The notes beneath the pieces are model-generated. The model ran no database searches and was not told where the DNA came from. It saw only the letters and a program-made list of their open reading frames with translations. DNA of 64,000 nt from Streptomyces composti (GTDB taxonomy: Bacteria > Actinomycetota > Actinomycetes > Streptomycetales > Streptomycetaceae), in NCBI RefSeq assembly GCF_012034205.1, contig NZ_JAATEM010000018.1, positions 62,001-126,000 on the forward strand, written 5' to 3'. Shown here piece after piece: positions 48,662 through 59,232 of this stretch; position 1 is the stretch's first letter, and every line of letters starts with the position of its first letter. A program made the position numbers and the translations under genes.

Positions 48662-48959
48662 CCGGTGCAGGCGTGTGTTGACAGGCAACCCGGAGGTCCT
48701 TCCGTACCCGTGACTCGGTGAGAGCGGCGGACCCGGCGTGGGGGCCCGGGTCCGCCACAGGTCCGTACGGGCGCGCTGACCGGTGCGTTCAGCGTGTGCC
48801 GTGCCGGCTCGGCAAACACCTGGCAAATACCCGGCCCCGCGAAGGACATCCCTGCGCCGCACTGTCCGCCGGCAGCCGCTCGGGGAGCCCGGGGGAGGGG
48901 CACCGGTCCGCCGGAGAAGGTGAGGATCTCGGCGTCTCCCCGCCGGCCGGCTCGGCCGG
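48662..48959. other. Gap between LTA-synthase-like gene and DHFR-family pseudogene
   Basis: 298 bases without a convincing gene. If the LTA-like gene starts at TTG 48688, its first 27 bases belong to that gene. Holds a TTTGCC direct repeat on the minus strand near 48825-48840; probably the LTA-like gene's promoter region. Confidence 0.4.
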
Positions 48960-49588
48960 TCAGGGCGCCGGCCGTTCGTAGCGGGGCGCACCGTCGACGC
49001 GGTACGTCTGCAGGATCAGGCCGCCCGGGGTCGACCACAGGTCGGTCAGGGTCAGGCCGAGGTCGGGGCCGGTGCTGGGGAACAGACGGGGCCCTGGCCG
49101 ACGACAACGGGGTGGACGAGCAGGACGAGTTCGTCGACGAGGCCGTGCGCGAGCAGCGTGCGGATCAGGGTGCCGCTGCCCCAGACCTGCAGCTCGCCGC
49201 CCGGCTCGGCCTTGAGCGCCCGGACGGCGTCGGGGACGTCGCCGGACAGGACGGTGGTGCCCGGCCAGTCCGGGTCGGTGAGGGTGGTGGAGACGACGTA
49301 CTTGGGGCGGCCGTCGAGTGCCTGGCCGACGGGATTGCCCGGGTCCATGCCCGCGCCCCAGGAGGCGGCGAAGCTCTCGTAGGTGCGGCGGCCGAACAGG
49401 AACGCACCGGCGTTCAGGAAGGTCCGGCCGATGAACCCGGACGCCTCCTCGTCCAGCAGCGGCGGGGCCCAGCCGAACCGCGCGAAGCCGCCGCGGGCCT
49501 CCTGCTCTGCCGTGCCTGCCACCCGGATCCAGCGGTGCCCCTGGGTCACGCCGTCGACAAAGATGTTGGTGATCGTCCTGAGCCTCAT
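48960..49588 (-). pseudogene. DHFR/RibD-family reductase, frameshifted
   Basis: The N-terminal two-thirds begin at ATG 49588 (MRLRTITNIFVDG) and include GRRTYESFAASWG, KYVVSTTL and LQVWGSGTLIRTLLAHGLVDEL, the RibD C-terminal/dihydrofolate-reductase pattern. At the G-run 49088-49091 the frame slips; the remaining family-typical end (RLFPSTGPDLGLTLTDLWSTPGGLILQTYRV...) continues in another frame to the stop at 48960. One missing C on the coding strand would restore it. Either a recent inactivation or a sequencing error in a homopolymer; if real, the product ends about 15 residues later with a foreign tail. Confidence 0.82.
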
Positions 49589-49618
49589 GCCGTGCTTCCT
49601 TCCGCACCGGAGTCCGCC

Positions 49619-49656
49619 CGGAGCCCGCGCCGGATGTCCGGAGCCCGCGCCGGATG
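49619..49656. repeat. 20-bp direct repeat upstream of the DHFR-family gene
   Basis: CGGAGCCCGCGCCGGATG at 49619-49636 and again exactly at 49639-49656. Confidence 0.8.
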
Positions 49657-49804
49657 CCGGTGCCCGACGCCGGACTTCGCTCGGAGTCGTCCCCGGAGCC
49701 GTCGTCGGATGGGACCGGTTCGCGGAGCGGATCTCATCGGTGCCCGCATGGTGAAACGGCGGCCCCTGCGACAGCGTGATTCTCGCCACCCTTGATAGGT
49801 CTTG

Positions 49805-49919
49805 CGCTCAGATGAGCGGATCTTGGGCGGCTGCACTTCCGGAAGACATGGCACTCAGTGCCATCGGGCGATCGTTCATCGAGCAAAATCAGACGTGCCG
49901 AAGAGCGCTCATCTGAGCG
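49805..49919. promoter_or_regulatory. Paired palindromic sites with inner dyads upstream of ppdK
   Basis: CGCTCA-GA-TGAGCG (49805-49818) and CGCTCA-TC-TGAGCG (49906-49919) are the same 14-bp site in opposite orientation, 101 bp centre to centre. Between them are CTTCCGGAAG (49836-49845) and ATGGCAC-TCA-GTGCCAT (49848-49864). Suggests a regulator binding two sites, possibly by looping, or a structured RNA. Confidence 0.6.
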
Positions 49920-50121
49920 CCCACCGGCCTTCGTGCGAGTGTCCGCGTTCAAGAAGTGAAAACATCGGCCCGTGGTTGCTTGCCCATCCTTGACTTTCGA
50001 TCCACTGGCCGACGCGCGGTTACAGGCACATGACGCGAGACTGGACGTACCCAGAGGCCTTTGATCTGGGTACATTCCTCGCCGTCAGGGCAGCCACCGC
50101 GTCCTCGAGGAGTCGAGACCC

Positions 50122-52869
<2,748 letters not shown>

Positions 52870-52954
52870 GAGCCGCGGAGCGTCAAGTCCCCGGAGCCGT
52901 TGTCTGTCACCCGACCACCCTCACCGATCGGCATCGGCTCCGGACCGCGAAAAG

Positions 52955-52988
52955 GAGGGCGGGCACCCGTGCGGGGGTGCCCGCCCTC
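52955..52988 (+). terminator. ppdK terminator
   Basis: 14-bp perfect stem GAGGGCGGGCACCC / GGGTGCCCGCCCTC with a 6-nt loop, preceded by AAAAG and followed by TCTTC; works for both directions and also faces the converging surface-protein gene. Confidence 0.88.
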
Positions 52989-53031
52989 TCTTCGCGCCGC
53001 CCGCAACGCCGGTGCCCGGGCGGACGGCGGG

Positions 53032-53472
53032 TCAGCGGGCGTCGCGGCGCTTGCGGGCGGCGATGAGCAGGCCGCCGCCCGCGAGGACCACGACCGCGCC
53101 GGCCCCGGCGATGTACGGGGTGGCGTCATTGCCGCCGGTCTCGGCGAGGTCGGTGCCGGAGCCGCCCTCGGCCCCGGTGCCGGAGGACTCCTTCGCACCG
53201 GTGCCGCTGCCCTCCGACTCGCCCTGGTCGCCGCGGGGCTTGAAGCCGGCCGGCGGCTTGTCGCAGCCGATGCCGTCGCCGTCCCGGTCCAGTCGCTTGG
53301 CGTAGTGCTCGTCGCCCTCCGGGATGTTGGAGTACCCGTTGTTGTAGGCGTCGGTGCAGTTGGCGAACGGGTGGTTGCCGTCGTGGGCCACGGCGGTGGC
53401 CGGGACCGCGGCCAGGGCGAGCGCGGCGAGGACCGCGGCTGACGCGCGGGCGGACGTGCGGATCGGGTTCAT
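53032..53472 (-). CDS. Excalibur-domain surface protein with LAETG sortase signal
   Basis: 146 aa. Signal peptide (RASAAVLAALALAAVPATAVA), then an excalibur domain (HPFANCTDAYNNGYSNIPEG..., ending LDRDGDGIGCDK: two Cys and the DxDxDxxxC calcium loop), a low-complexity Gly/Ser/Glu linker, and a sorting signal: LAETG, hydrophobic helix, RKRRDAR tail. LAxTG is the class E sortase motif used for chaplins and other Streptomyces wall proteins. Expected to be covalently attached to peptidoglycan and to bind Ca2+. Confidence 0.88.
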   Translation of the reverse strand: MNPIRTSARASAAVLAALALAAVPATAVAHDGNHPFANCTDAYNNGYSNIPEGDEHYAKRLDRDGDGIGCDKPPAGFKPRGDQGESEGSGTGAKESSGTGAEGGSGTDLAETGGNDATPYIAGAGAVVVLAGGGLLIAARKRRDAR

Positions 53473-53657
53473 GGACGAATCCCCCCAGTGGTGCGTGTGC
53501 TCGGTTTCGAGGTGGACGAAGCTACTGAGCACTCCGGGATGTGGGGGAGATATGAAGAAGCCGTGACGGGAACGTGATGTGACCGGAGGGTAGCTCTCCG
53601 CAACTATCAGCGGACGCACGCTTCCTGACGCTGTATCAGCGGGTCTGCGAGGTCCCG

Positions 53658-55139
53658 TCAGGCGGGCAGCGCGGGCCGTTCTCTGCTGCGGGAACCCGAG
53701 CCGTCCGTGGTGCCGGACGACTCCGGCGCGGACGCCGAGGGGAGGCTGACCACAGCGTCCAGGCCGCCCGTCGCCGCCGCCCGCAGCGCCGCCTCACCGC
53801 CGCTCGCATGGGCCAGCCGCTGCACCAGGGCCAGACCCAGACCCGTGCCGCCCTTCGGGGCGCCGGGAGCGCGCCAGAACCGGTCGAAGGCACGTGCCCG
53901 CTGCTCCGCGGTCATGCCGGGGCCCTCGTCGGTGACATGCAGGTCGACCCGGCTGGGGCGGCCGTCGCGCAGGGCACGCCGGGCCGGCGGGTTCAGCCGC
54001 AGCTCCACGGTGACGGTGGTGCCGGCGGGGGAGTGCCGCAGGGCGTTCGACAACAGGTTGTCCAGGATCTGCTCCACCGCGCCCGGCACCGCGAGCACCC
54101 GCCCCACGCTGCCCGCGAACAGCACCAGGGACACACTCTGCCGCTGGAACATCGGCAGCCAGCTGCGATGGCGCTCGGCGCAGATCTCCCCGACGTCCAC
54201 CGGGGCCGGAGTGGCCGCGTTCTCCTCCAGGCGGGCCATGGCCAGCAGGACCTCCACCATCCGCGCCAGCCGGTCGGTCTCGGTCAGCGCGGCCTCCAGG
54301 GTGCCGCGGGCGCGGGCCGCGACATGCGGCTGGAGGTTCTCCAGGCGCAGCCGCAGCGCGGCGAGCGGGGTCTTCAGCTGGTGCGAGGCCTCGCCCGCGA
54401 ACGCCCGCTGGGAGGCGAGCAGATGGGCCAGCCGGGCCGCCGTGTGGTTGAACGCGGCGGCCAGCCCCCGCACTTCGGGCGGGCCCTTGGTCACCGGCAC
54501 CGGCGCGAACGAGCCGCCGGCGCCCAGCGCCCTGGTCGCCCGCTCCAGTTGCCGTATCGGACGGGCCGCCCAGCGGGCGAAGGCGAAACCGGCCGCCGCG
54601 ACCGCGACGAGGACGCCGAGGCCGCCCGCGGCGAGCAGCAGCCACACCTGGCGCACCCGCTGGTGCACCATCTCGGTCGGCACGGTCAGCCACACCGCGC
54701 CCCGCGGCCGCTGCCCCCGCTCGCCGACCGGCGCGGAGACCGAGAGGTACTCCACCCCGCCGATGGTGGAGGTGCGCACGTCCACGCTCGCCGTGCCGGC
54801 CAGGGCGGCCTTGACGCCCGGCCGGGAGGCGAGGGCCGCGGTGGCGCTCGTGCTCAGCGGATGGGAGGCGGCGAGCAGGCCGCCCGATCCGTCCACGATG
54901 ACCACTCTGCCGTCGATGCGGCGGGCGCAGTGCTCCGCCCGCGCGGGCAGCTCCTGCCGGGCCCGGCCGGTGGCCAGGGACAGCGCGGCGTAGCTGGCGA
55001 CCGACTCGGCCTCGTTGCGCGCCGAGTTCACCACCTGCTCCCGCTCCGCCCGCGAGTAGATGAAGCCGAGCGGTACCTCCAGGCAGAGCAGGACCAGCGT
55101 GGCCAGGCTCAGGTAGCTGAGGAGCAGGCGGCGGGTCAC
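53658..55139 (-). CDS. OmpR-type sensor histidine kinase
   Basis: 493 aa. First helix near residues 5-30, extracytoplasmic sensor (about 31-185), second helix (VWLLLAAGGLGVLVAVAAAGFAFARW), HAMP, HisKA with the His in FAGEASHQLKTPLAALRLRLENL, and HATPase (DNLLSNALRHSP, VTDEGPGM, GGTGLGLALVQRLA). GTG at 55139 overlaps the regulator stop (GTGA). Probably senses a periplasmic/extracellular condition; its target may be the divergent carbonic anhydrase/SulP genes. Confidence 0.92.
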   Translation of the reverse strand: MTRRLLLSYLSLATLVLLCLEVPLGFIYSRAEREQVVNSARNEAESVASYAALSLATGRARQELPARAEHCARRIDGRVVIVDGSGGLLAASHPLSTSATAALASRPGVKAALAGTASVDVRTSTIGGVEYLSVSAPVGERGQRPRGAVWLTVPTEMVHQRVRQVWLLLAAGGLGVLVAVAAAGFAFARWAARPIRQLERATRALGAGGSFAPVPVTKGPPEVRGLAAAFNHTAARLAHLLASQRAFAGEASHQLKTPLAALRLRLENLQPHVAARARGTLEAALTETDRLARMVEVLLAMARLEENAATPAPVDVGEICAERHRSWLPMFQRQSVSLVLFAGSVGRVLAVPGAVEQILDNLLSNALRHSPAGTTVTVELRLNPPARRALRDGRPSRVDLHVTDEGPGMTAEQRARAFDRFWRAPGAPKGGTGLGLALVQRLAHASGGEAALRAAATGGLDAVVSLPSASAPESSGTTDGSGSRSRERPALPA

Positions 55140-55903
55140 GCCGGTGCCTCCCGCCCCGCCCCTGGCCGGGTGTGCACCGCCAGCCGGAAGCCGACGCCGC
55201 GCAGGGTGCGGATCCAGCCCGGATGCCCCAGCTTCCGGCGCAGCGAGGCCACATGCACGTCCAGGGTCCTGGTCGGCCCGTCGTAGTGCGGGTCCCACAC
55301 CCGGTCCAGGATCTGCTGCCGGGAGTAGACCGCCCCGGGGTCCTCGCTGAGCAGCGCCAGCAGGTCGAACTCCTTCGGGGTGAGCGGGACGGGCGTGTCG
55401 CCCACCCACACCTGCCGGGTGCGGCGGTCCACCACCAGCGGACCCGGGGCCGGCATCGCCTCGTGCGGCGTCTCGCCCACGGGCTCGTACGACGTCGAGG
55501 GCGGCGGCGCGGGCGCGGGAGGCGTCTGCTCGTGGGGCTGCTGGGGGCGCTGGGACCGCCGGGTGACCGCGCGCACCCGCGCCACCAGCTCCCGCATGCT
55601 GAACGGCTTCGCCAGGTAGTCGTCGGCGCCCAGCTCGAGCCCCAGCACCCGGTCGGCCTCCTCACCGCGGGCGCTGAGGATCAGGATCGGCACGTCGGAG
55701 ACCTGCCGGATGCCCCGGCAGACGTCGATGCCGTCCATGTCCGGCAGCCCCAGGTCGAGCAGCACCACGTCGCCGTAGGGGCCGGCCAGTCCGCCCGCTC
55801 CCGTGGCGACGTGATCGACGTTCAGCCCGAAATGCGCGAGGCCCTCGACGAGCGGTTCCGCGATCGTCTCGTCGTCCTCGACGAGCAGCACCTGTATGCC
55901 CAT
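55136..55903 (-). CDS. OmpR/PhoB-type response regulator
   Basis: 255 aa. Receiver domain with EDDETIAE, phospho-Asp in VVLLDLGLPDMDG, and Lys in YLAKPFSMREL; an extra Pro/Gln-rich linker (about residues 128-160, longer than usual); C-terminal winged helix (LTPKEFDLLALLSEDPGAVYSRQQILDRVW...RTLDVHVASLRRKLG). ATG at 55903 with GAGAGG upstream. First gene of its transcript, divergent from carbonic anhydrase. Confidence 0.93.
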   Translation of the reverse strand: MGIQVLLVEDDETIAEPLVEGLAHFGLNVDHVATGAGGLAGPYGDVVLLDLGLPDMDGIDVCRGIRQVSDVPILILSARGEEADRVLGLELGADDYLAKPFSMRELVARVRAVTRRSQRPQQPHEQTPPAPAPPPSTSYEPVGETPHEAMPAPGPLVVDRRTRQVWVGDTPVPLTPKEFDLLALLSEDPGAVYSRQQILDRVWDPHYDGPTRTLDVHVASLRRKLGHPGWIRTLRGVGFRLAVHTRPGAGREAPA

Positions 55904-56097
55904 GTGTTCTGCCTCTCCCCGAACCGGAAACACCCGTGAATATTGCGTTACCCGCTTTCCCCTGACGCCACGTTACAACCGCCTCCGAAGAAATACCGGC
56001 TCCTGTCCGGAATCTGACCGCGGCTTAACACTCCGCTGCAGGGGCGTCCTCTACGTTCGAAGTGAGGTGCGACCAACTTGCAACCAGGGAGGCCGAG

Positions 56098-56703
56098 TTG
56101 AGACAGTTGCTGGACCGTGCACGGACATTCAGCAGGCGCGTCGATTTCGAGAGCGACGCCTATCGGAAACTGGCCGAAGGGCAATGCCCGGAGGTGTTGT
56201 TCATCACCTGTTCGGATTCACGCGTGATTCCCGCGCTCATCACCGGAGCGCGGCCGGGTGAGATATTCGAGCTGCGGAACGCGGGCAATATCGTGCCGCC
56301 CTGCGGCCGGCCCGGGGCCTCCGGCGAGGCGGCCACCATCGAATACGCACTGCAGGTCCTGGAGGTTCAGGACATCGTCGTGTGCGGTCACTCACACTGC
56401 GGAGCCATGGGGGCACTGAAGTCGGGCGACGACCTGTCCGCACTGCCCGGAGTGGACGCCTGGCTGCGGATCGCCCGGCCCGGACTGACCCCGGTGCTCG
56501 ACACCGCCCCGGACGAGCCCGCCCTGCGCGAGGTGGCCCAGGGCAACGTCGTCAACCAGCTCGCGGCGCTGCGCACCTACCCCGTGGTGCGGCAGCGCAT
56601 CGACCAGGGGCGGCTGCGGCTGCACGGCTGGTACTACGAGATCGACACCGGCCACCTCCACGAACTGGACGCGGACGGCGACTTCCGGGTGCACGCCGCA
56701 TGA
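56098..56703 (+). CDS. Beta-class carbonic anhydrase
   Basis: 201 aa. Reversibly hydrates CO2. Zn ligands: Cys and Asp/Arg pair in FITCSDSRVIP, His and Cys in CGHSHCGAM. The family residues GARPGEIFELRNAGNIVPP are complete. TTG at 56098 is chosen since AGGGAGG (56087-56093) lies five bases upstream; an in-frame GTG at 56062 is unsupported. The TGA overlaps the SulP ATG (ATGA), making a two-gene unit. Confidence 0.93.
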   Translation: MRQLLDRARTFSRRVDFESDAYRKLAEGQCPEVLFITCSDSRVIPALITGARPGEIFELRNAGNIVPPCGRPGASGEAATIEYALQVLEVQDIVVCGHSHCGAMGALKSGDDLSALPGVDAWLRIARPGLTPVLDTAPDEPALREVAQGNVVNQLAALRTYPVVRQRIDQGRLRLHGWYYEIDTGHLHELDADGDFRVHAA

Positions 56704-58766
56704 GCGGGGCACACGCACGGGGCCGCTCCCGCGGCGGCCGGCCTCTCCCGTCCGTCGGGTTCAGCCGGTTCACCAGGCCGGCCGCGCCCGCGGCCGGCGT
56801 CCCGGCAGGACCGCCGGGGGCGTCCGGGACACCGAGGGCGGGAGAGAAGCCGGACCTCGCCACCGAGATCACCGCCTCCTTCGTCGTCTTCCTCGTCGCG
56901 CTGCCGCTGTGCATCGGCGTCGCCGTCGCCTCCGGCGTCCGGCCCGAGCTGGGCATCGTCTCCGGCGTCATCGGCGGTCTGGTGGTCGGCGCGATCCGGG
57001 GCAGCACGCTCCAGGTCAGCGGTCCGGCCGCCGGGCTCGCCGCCCTGGTCGCGGAGACCGTGGCCGACAAGGGCGTGGCCGCACTGGCCGTGATCGTCCT
57101 CTTCTCCGGTGTGCTGCAGATCGTCCTCGGACTGATCAAGCTGGGCCGGATGTTCCAGGCGATCTCCGTCGCCGTCGTGCAGGGCATGCTCGCCGGCATC
57201 GGACTGCCGCTGATGTTCAGCCAGCTCTACCCGCTGGCCGACGCCAGGGCGCCCGGCACACCGATCGAGAACATGGCCGGCGTCCCCGCGCTGCTGGGCC
57301 GTGTCCTCACCGACCCGCAGATGCTGATCGCCACCCTGCTCGGTGTCGTCACCATCGCGCTCAGCTTCCTGTGGAAGAAGGTCCCCCAGCCGCTCGGCAG
57401 GATGCCCGCCCCGCTGGTGGCCGTCGGCATCGGCTGCGCGGTCGCCGCGCTGCCCGGCGTGGAGATCCGCACCCTCCAGGTCGGCAACCTGCTGGGCTCG
57501 CTCCAGCTTCCGGGCCCCGAGCAGTTCGCCGGGCTCGCCGACCCCGCGATCCTCACCGCCATCGTCACCTTCACCGTGATCGCATCCGCGGAGAGCCTGT
57601 TCACCGCCGCCGCCGTCGACCGCATGCACTCGGGCCCGCGCACCCGCTACAACACCGAGCTGATCGCGCAGGGCGCAGGCAACACCCTGGCCGGCCTGGT
57701 CGGCGCGCTGCCCATCACGGCCGTGGTCGCGCGCAGTTCGGCGAATGTGCAGGCGGGTGCCAGGACCCGGCTGTCCCGCACCCTGCACGGCCTGTGGCTG
57801 CTGGCCTTCGCGCTGCTGCTGCCGCAGGTGCTGGCGCTGGTCCCGATCTCCGTGCTCGCCGGTGTCCTGGTGCACAGCGGCTGGAAGCTGCTCGCGCCCG
57901 GCGAGTTCCCCAAGATGTGGAAGCAGGACCGGGGCGAGTTCGCGGTGATGACGGTGACCATGCTGGTGATCGTGGCGACCGCGCTGCTGGAGGGCGTGCT
58001 CGTCGGTCTCGCCGCCGGTGTGCTGCTGGCCGCGCTGCGCATGTCCCGCACGGTGATCCGGCAGCACCTGGAGGAGGACACGGCCAAGGTCGTGATGGCG
58101 GGCAACGCCACGTTCCTGCGGCTGCCCGAGGTCATCGAGGCGCTGGAGAACGCGGCGGCCTCCGGCAAGCCCCGCATCCGCCTCGACCTGACCGGTGTGA
58201 CCCACCTCGACCACGCCTGCCGCAACCAGGTGGAGGAGTTCACCGCCCAGCAGCGCGGGCTCGGCCTGCGGGTGGAGCTGCTGATGCCGAACCTGGACAA
58301 GCCCGCGGCGCGGACCAGGACGGACACCGCCGCGGCCACGGCGGACACCTCCGCCCGGGCCACCGCACCCGCCTGGGACGCACCCGCCGGGGACGCGCCG
58401 TCCGCCGGGCCCGGCCGGGACGGCCCGACCGGCTCCGCGCCGCCCCCCGCCGACCCGTTCGACGCCTTCGCCGGATACGACACCGGCGCCGCGCCCTCCG
58501 AGGGCACCGCCGGCTCCGCGTACGCCACCGCGTCCGCCCACCCCGGGAGCCTCGGCAGCGGAGCGTCGTTCGACGGCTTCGCCACCCACGACGGCACCCG
58601 GGGCCACGACGGCACGTCCGCCTACGGGGACGGCACCGGCCGCCCCGGCGGCTCCGCGTACGCCACCACGCCCGCCGGGCCGCCCGTCGCCGACGTCGAG
58701 TGGTTCTACCTCGACACCCGGCCCATGCCCGGCGACCACCCGGGACGGGCGGTGTACGGCGGCTGA
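56700..58766 (+). CDS. SulP-family anion (probably bicarbonate) transporter with STAS domain
   Basis: 688 aa. After a 45-residue Pro/Gly-rich start, twelve or more helices (about residues 55-430; SulP segments GSTLQVSGPAAGLAALV and AGLVGALPITAVVARSSANVQAG), a STAS domain (about 450-545, LDLTGVTHLDHACRNQVEEF), then an unusual 140-residue Gly/Ala/Pro/Thr-rich disordered tail ending VEWFYLDTRPMPGDHPGR. Translational coupling with carbonic anhydrase argues for bicarbonate rather than sulfate transport. Confidence 0.85.
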   Translation: MSGAHARGRSRGGRPLPSVGFSRFTRPAAPAAGVPAGPPGASGTPRAGEKPDLATEITASFVVFLVALPLCIGVAVASGVRPELGIVSGVIGGLVVGAIRGSTLQVSGPAAGLAALVAETVADKGVAALAVIVLFSGVLQIVLGLIKLGRMFQAISVAVVQGMLAGIGLPLMFSQLYPLADARAPGTPIENMAGVPALLGRVLTDPQMLIATLLGVVTIALSFLWKKVPQPLGRMPAPLVAVGIGCAVAALPGVEIRTLQVGNLLGSLQLPGPEQFAGLADPAILTAIVTFTVIASAESLFTAAAVDRMHSGPRTRYNTELIAQGAGNTLAGLVGALPITAVVARSSANVQAGARTRLSRTLHGLWLLAFALLLPQVLALVPISVLAGVLVHSGWKLLAPGEFPKMWKQDRGEFAVMTVTMLVIVATALLEGVLVGLAAGVLLAALRMSRTVIRQHLEEDTAKVVMAGNATFLRLPEVIEALENAAASGKPRIRLDLTGVTHLDHACRNQVEEFTAQQRGLGLRVELLMPNLDKPAARTRTDTAAATADTSARATAPAWDAPAGDAPSAGPGRDGPTGSAPPPADPFDAFAGYDTGAAPSEGTAGSAYATASAHPGSLGSGASFDGFATHDGTRGHDGTSAYGDGTGRPGGSAYATTPAGPPVADVEWFYLDTRPMPGDHPGRAVYGG

Positions 58767-58782
58767 GGGACGGCCGGGCGGT

Positions 58783-58824
58783 GAGGGTGCGCGCCCGGCC
58801 CCGCACGACCGGGCGCGCACCCTC
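58783..58824. terminator. Strong shared terminator between sulP and nirD
   Basis: 16-bp perfect stem GAGGGTGCGCGCCCGG / CCGGGCGCGCACCCTC with a 10-nt loop between convergent genes. Confidence 0.88.
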
Positions 58825-58881
58825 GGGGTCAGCCCCGGGGACGCGCGCCCGGCTGTGCTCGCGAACCGCCCGGACCGCTGC

Positions 58882-59232
58882 TCAGGCGGCCTTCACCTCG
58901 TAGGCCGTCACCCGGACCGTCTCGTCGTCCAGGCACTGCCCGGTCTGCAGGTCGAAGCGCTGCTTGAGCAGCGGGGAGGCGACGAACGGACGGCCCTGGT
59001 GGGAGCCGGTCAGGCCGCGGGAGAGCACCGCGGCGCCGGTGAACGGGTCGCGGTTGTCGATCGCGTAGACGTTCCCGGCCCGGTCGGTGAAGACGGCGAC
59101 CTGGCGGCCGTCGGGCAGCAGGGCCGCCGCTCCGCGGCCCGGGATCAGCGTGCTCAGGTCGCAGACCGTGAACCAGCCCTCCGCCAGGCGGAGCTGCACC
59201 TTCAGGTCGGTCGTCTCGAGTGCCAGGGTCAT
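58882..59232 (-). CDS. nirD: Nitrite reductase small subunit NirD
   Basis: 116 aa Rieske-like-fold protein of the NirD group: WFTVCDLSTLIPGRGAAALL..., RGLTGSHQGRPFVASPLLKQRFDL and GQCLDDETV. As usual for NirD, Rieske cluster ligands are lacking. Forms the assimilatory NAD(P)H nitrite reductase with NirB. Its ATG overlaps the nirB stop (ATGA). Confidence 0.93.
   Translation of the reverse strand: MTLALETTDLKVQLRLAEGWFTVCDLSTLIPGRGAAALLPDGRQVAVFTDRAGNVYAIDNRDPFTGAAVLSRGLTGSHQGRPFVASPLLKQRFDLQTGQCLDDETVRVTAYEVKAA

Larger units (their letters stand above)
49589..50121. other. 533-base dyad-rich non-coding region before ppdK
   Basis: No convincing gene. It has a 20-bp direct repeat (49619-49656), then a lower-GC stretch with four dyads (49805-49818, 49836-49845, 49848-49864, 49906-49919), and the ppdK leader with GAGGAG at 50107. 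It probably carries the promoters and binding sites of ppdK and perhaps a small RNA. Confidence 0.6.

Noticed and set aside
49734..50075. Open frame of 113 aa on the minus strand upstream of ppdK
   Set aside because: Crosses all four dyads, lacks a ribosome site and has no family resemblance.
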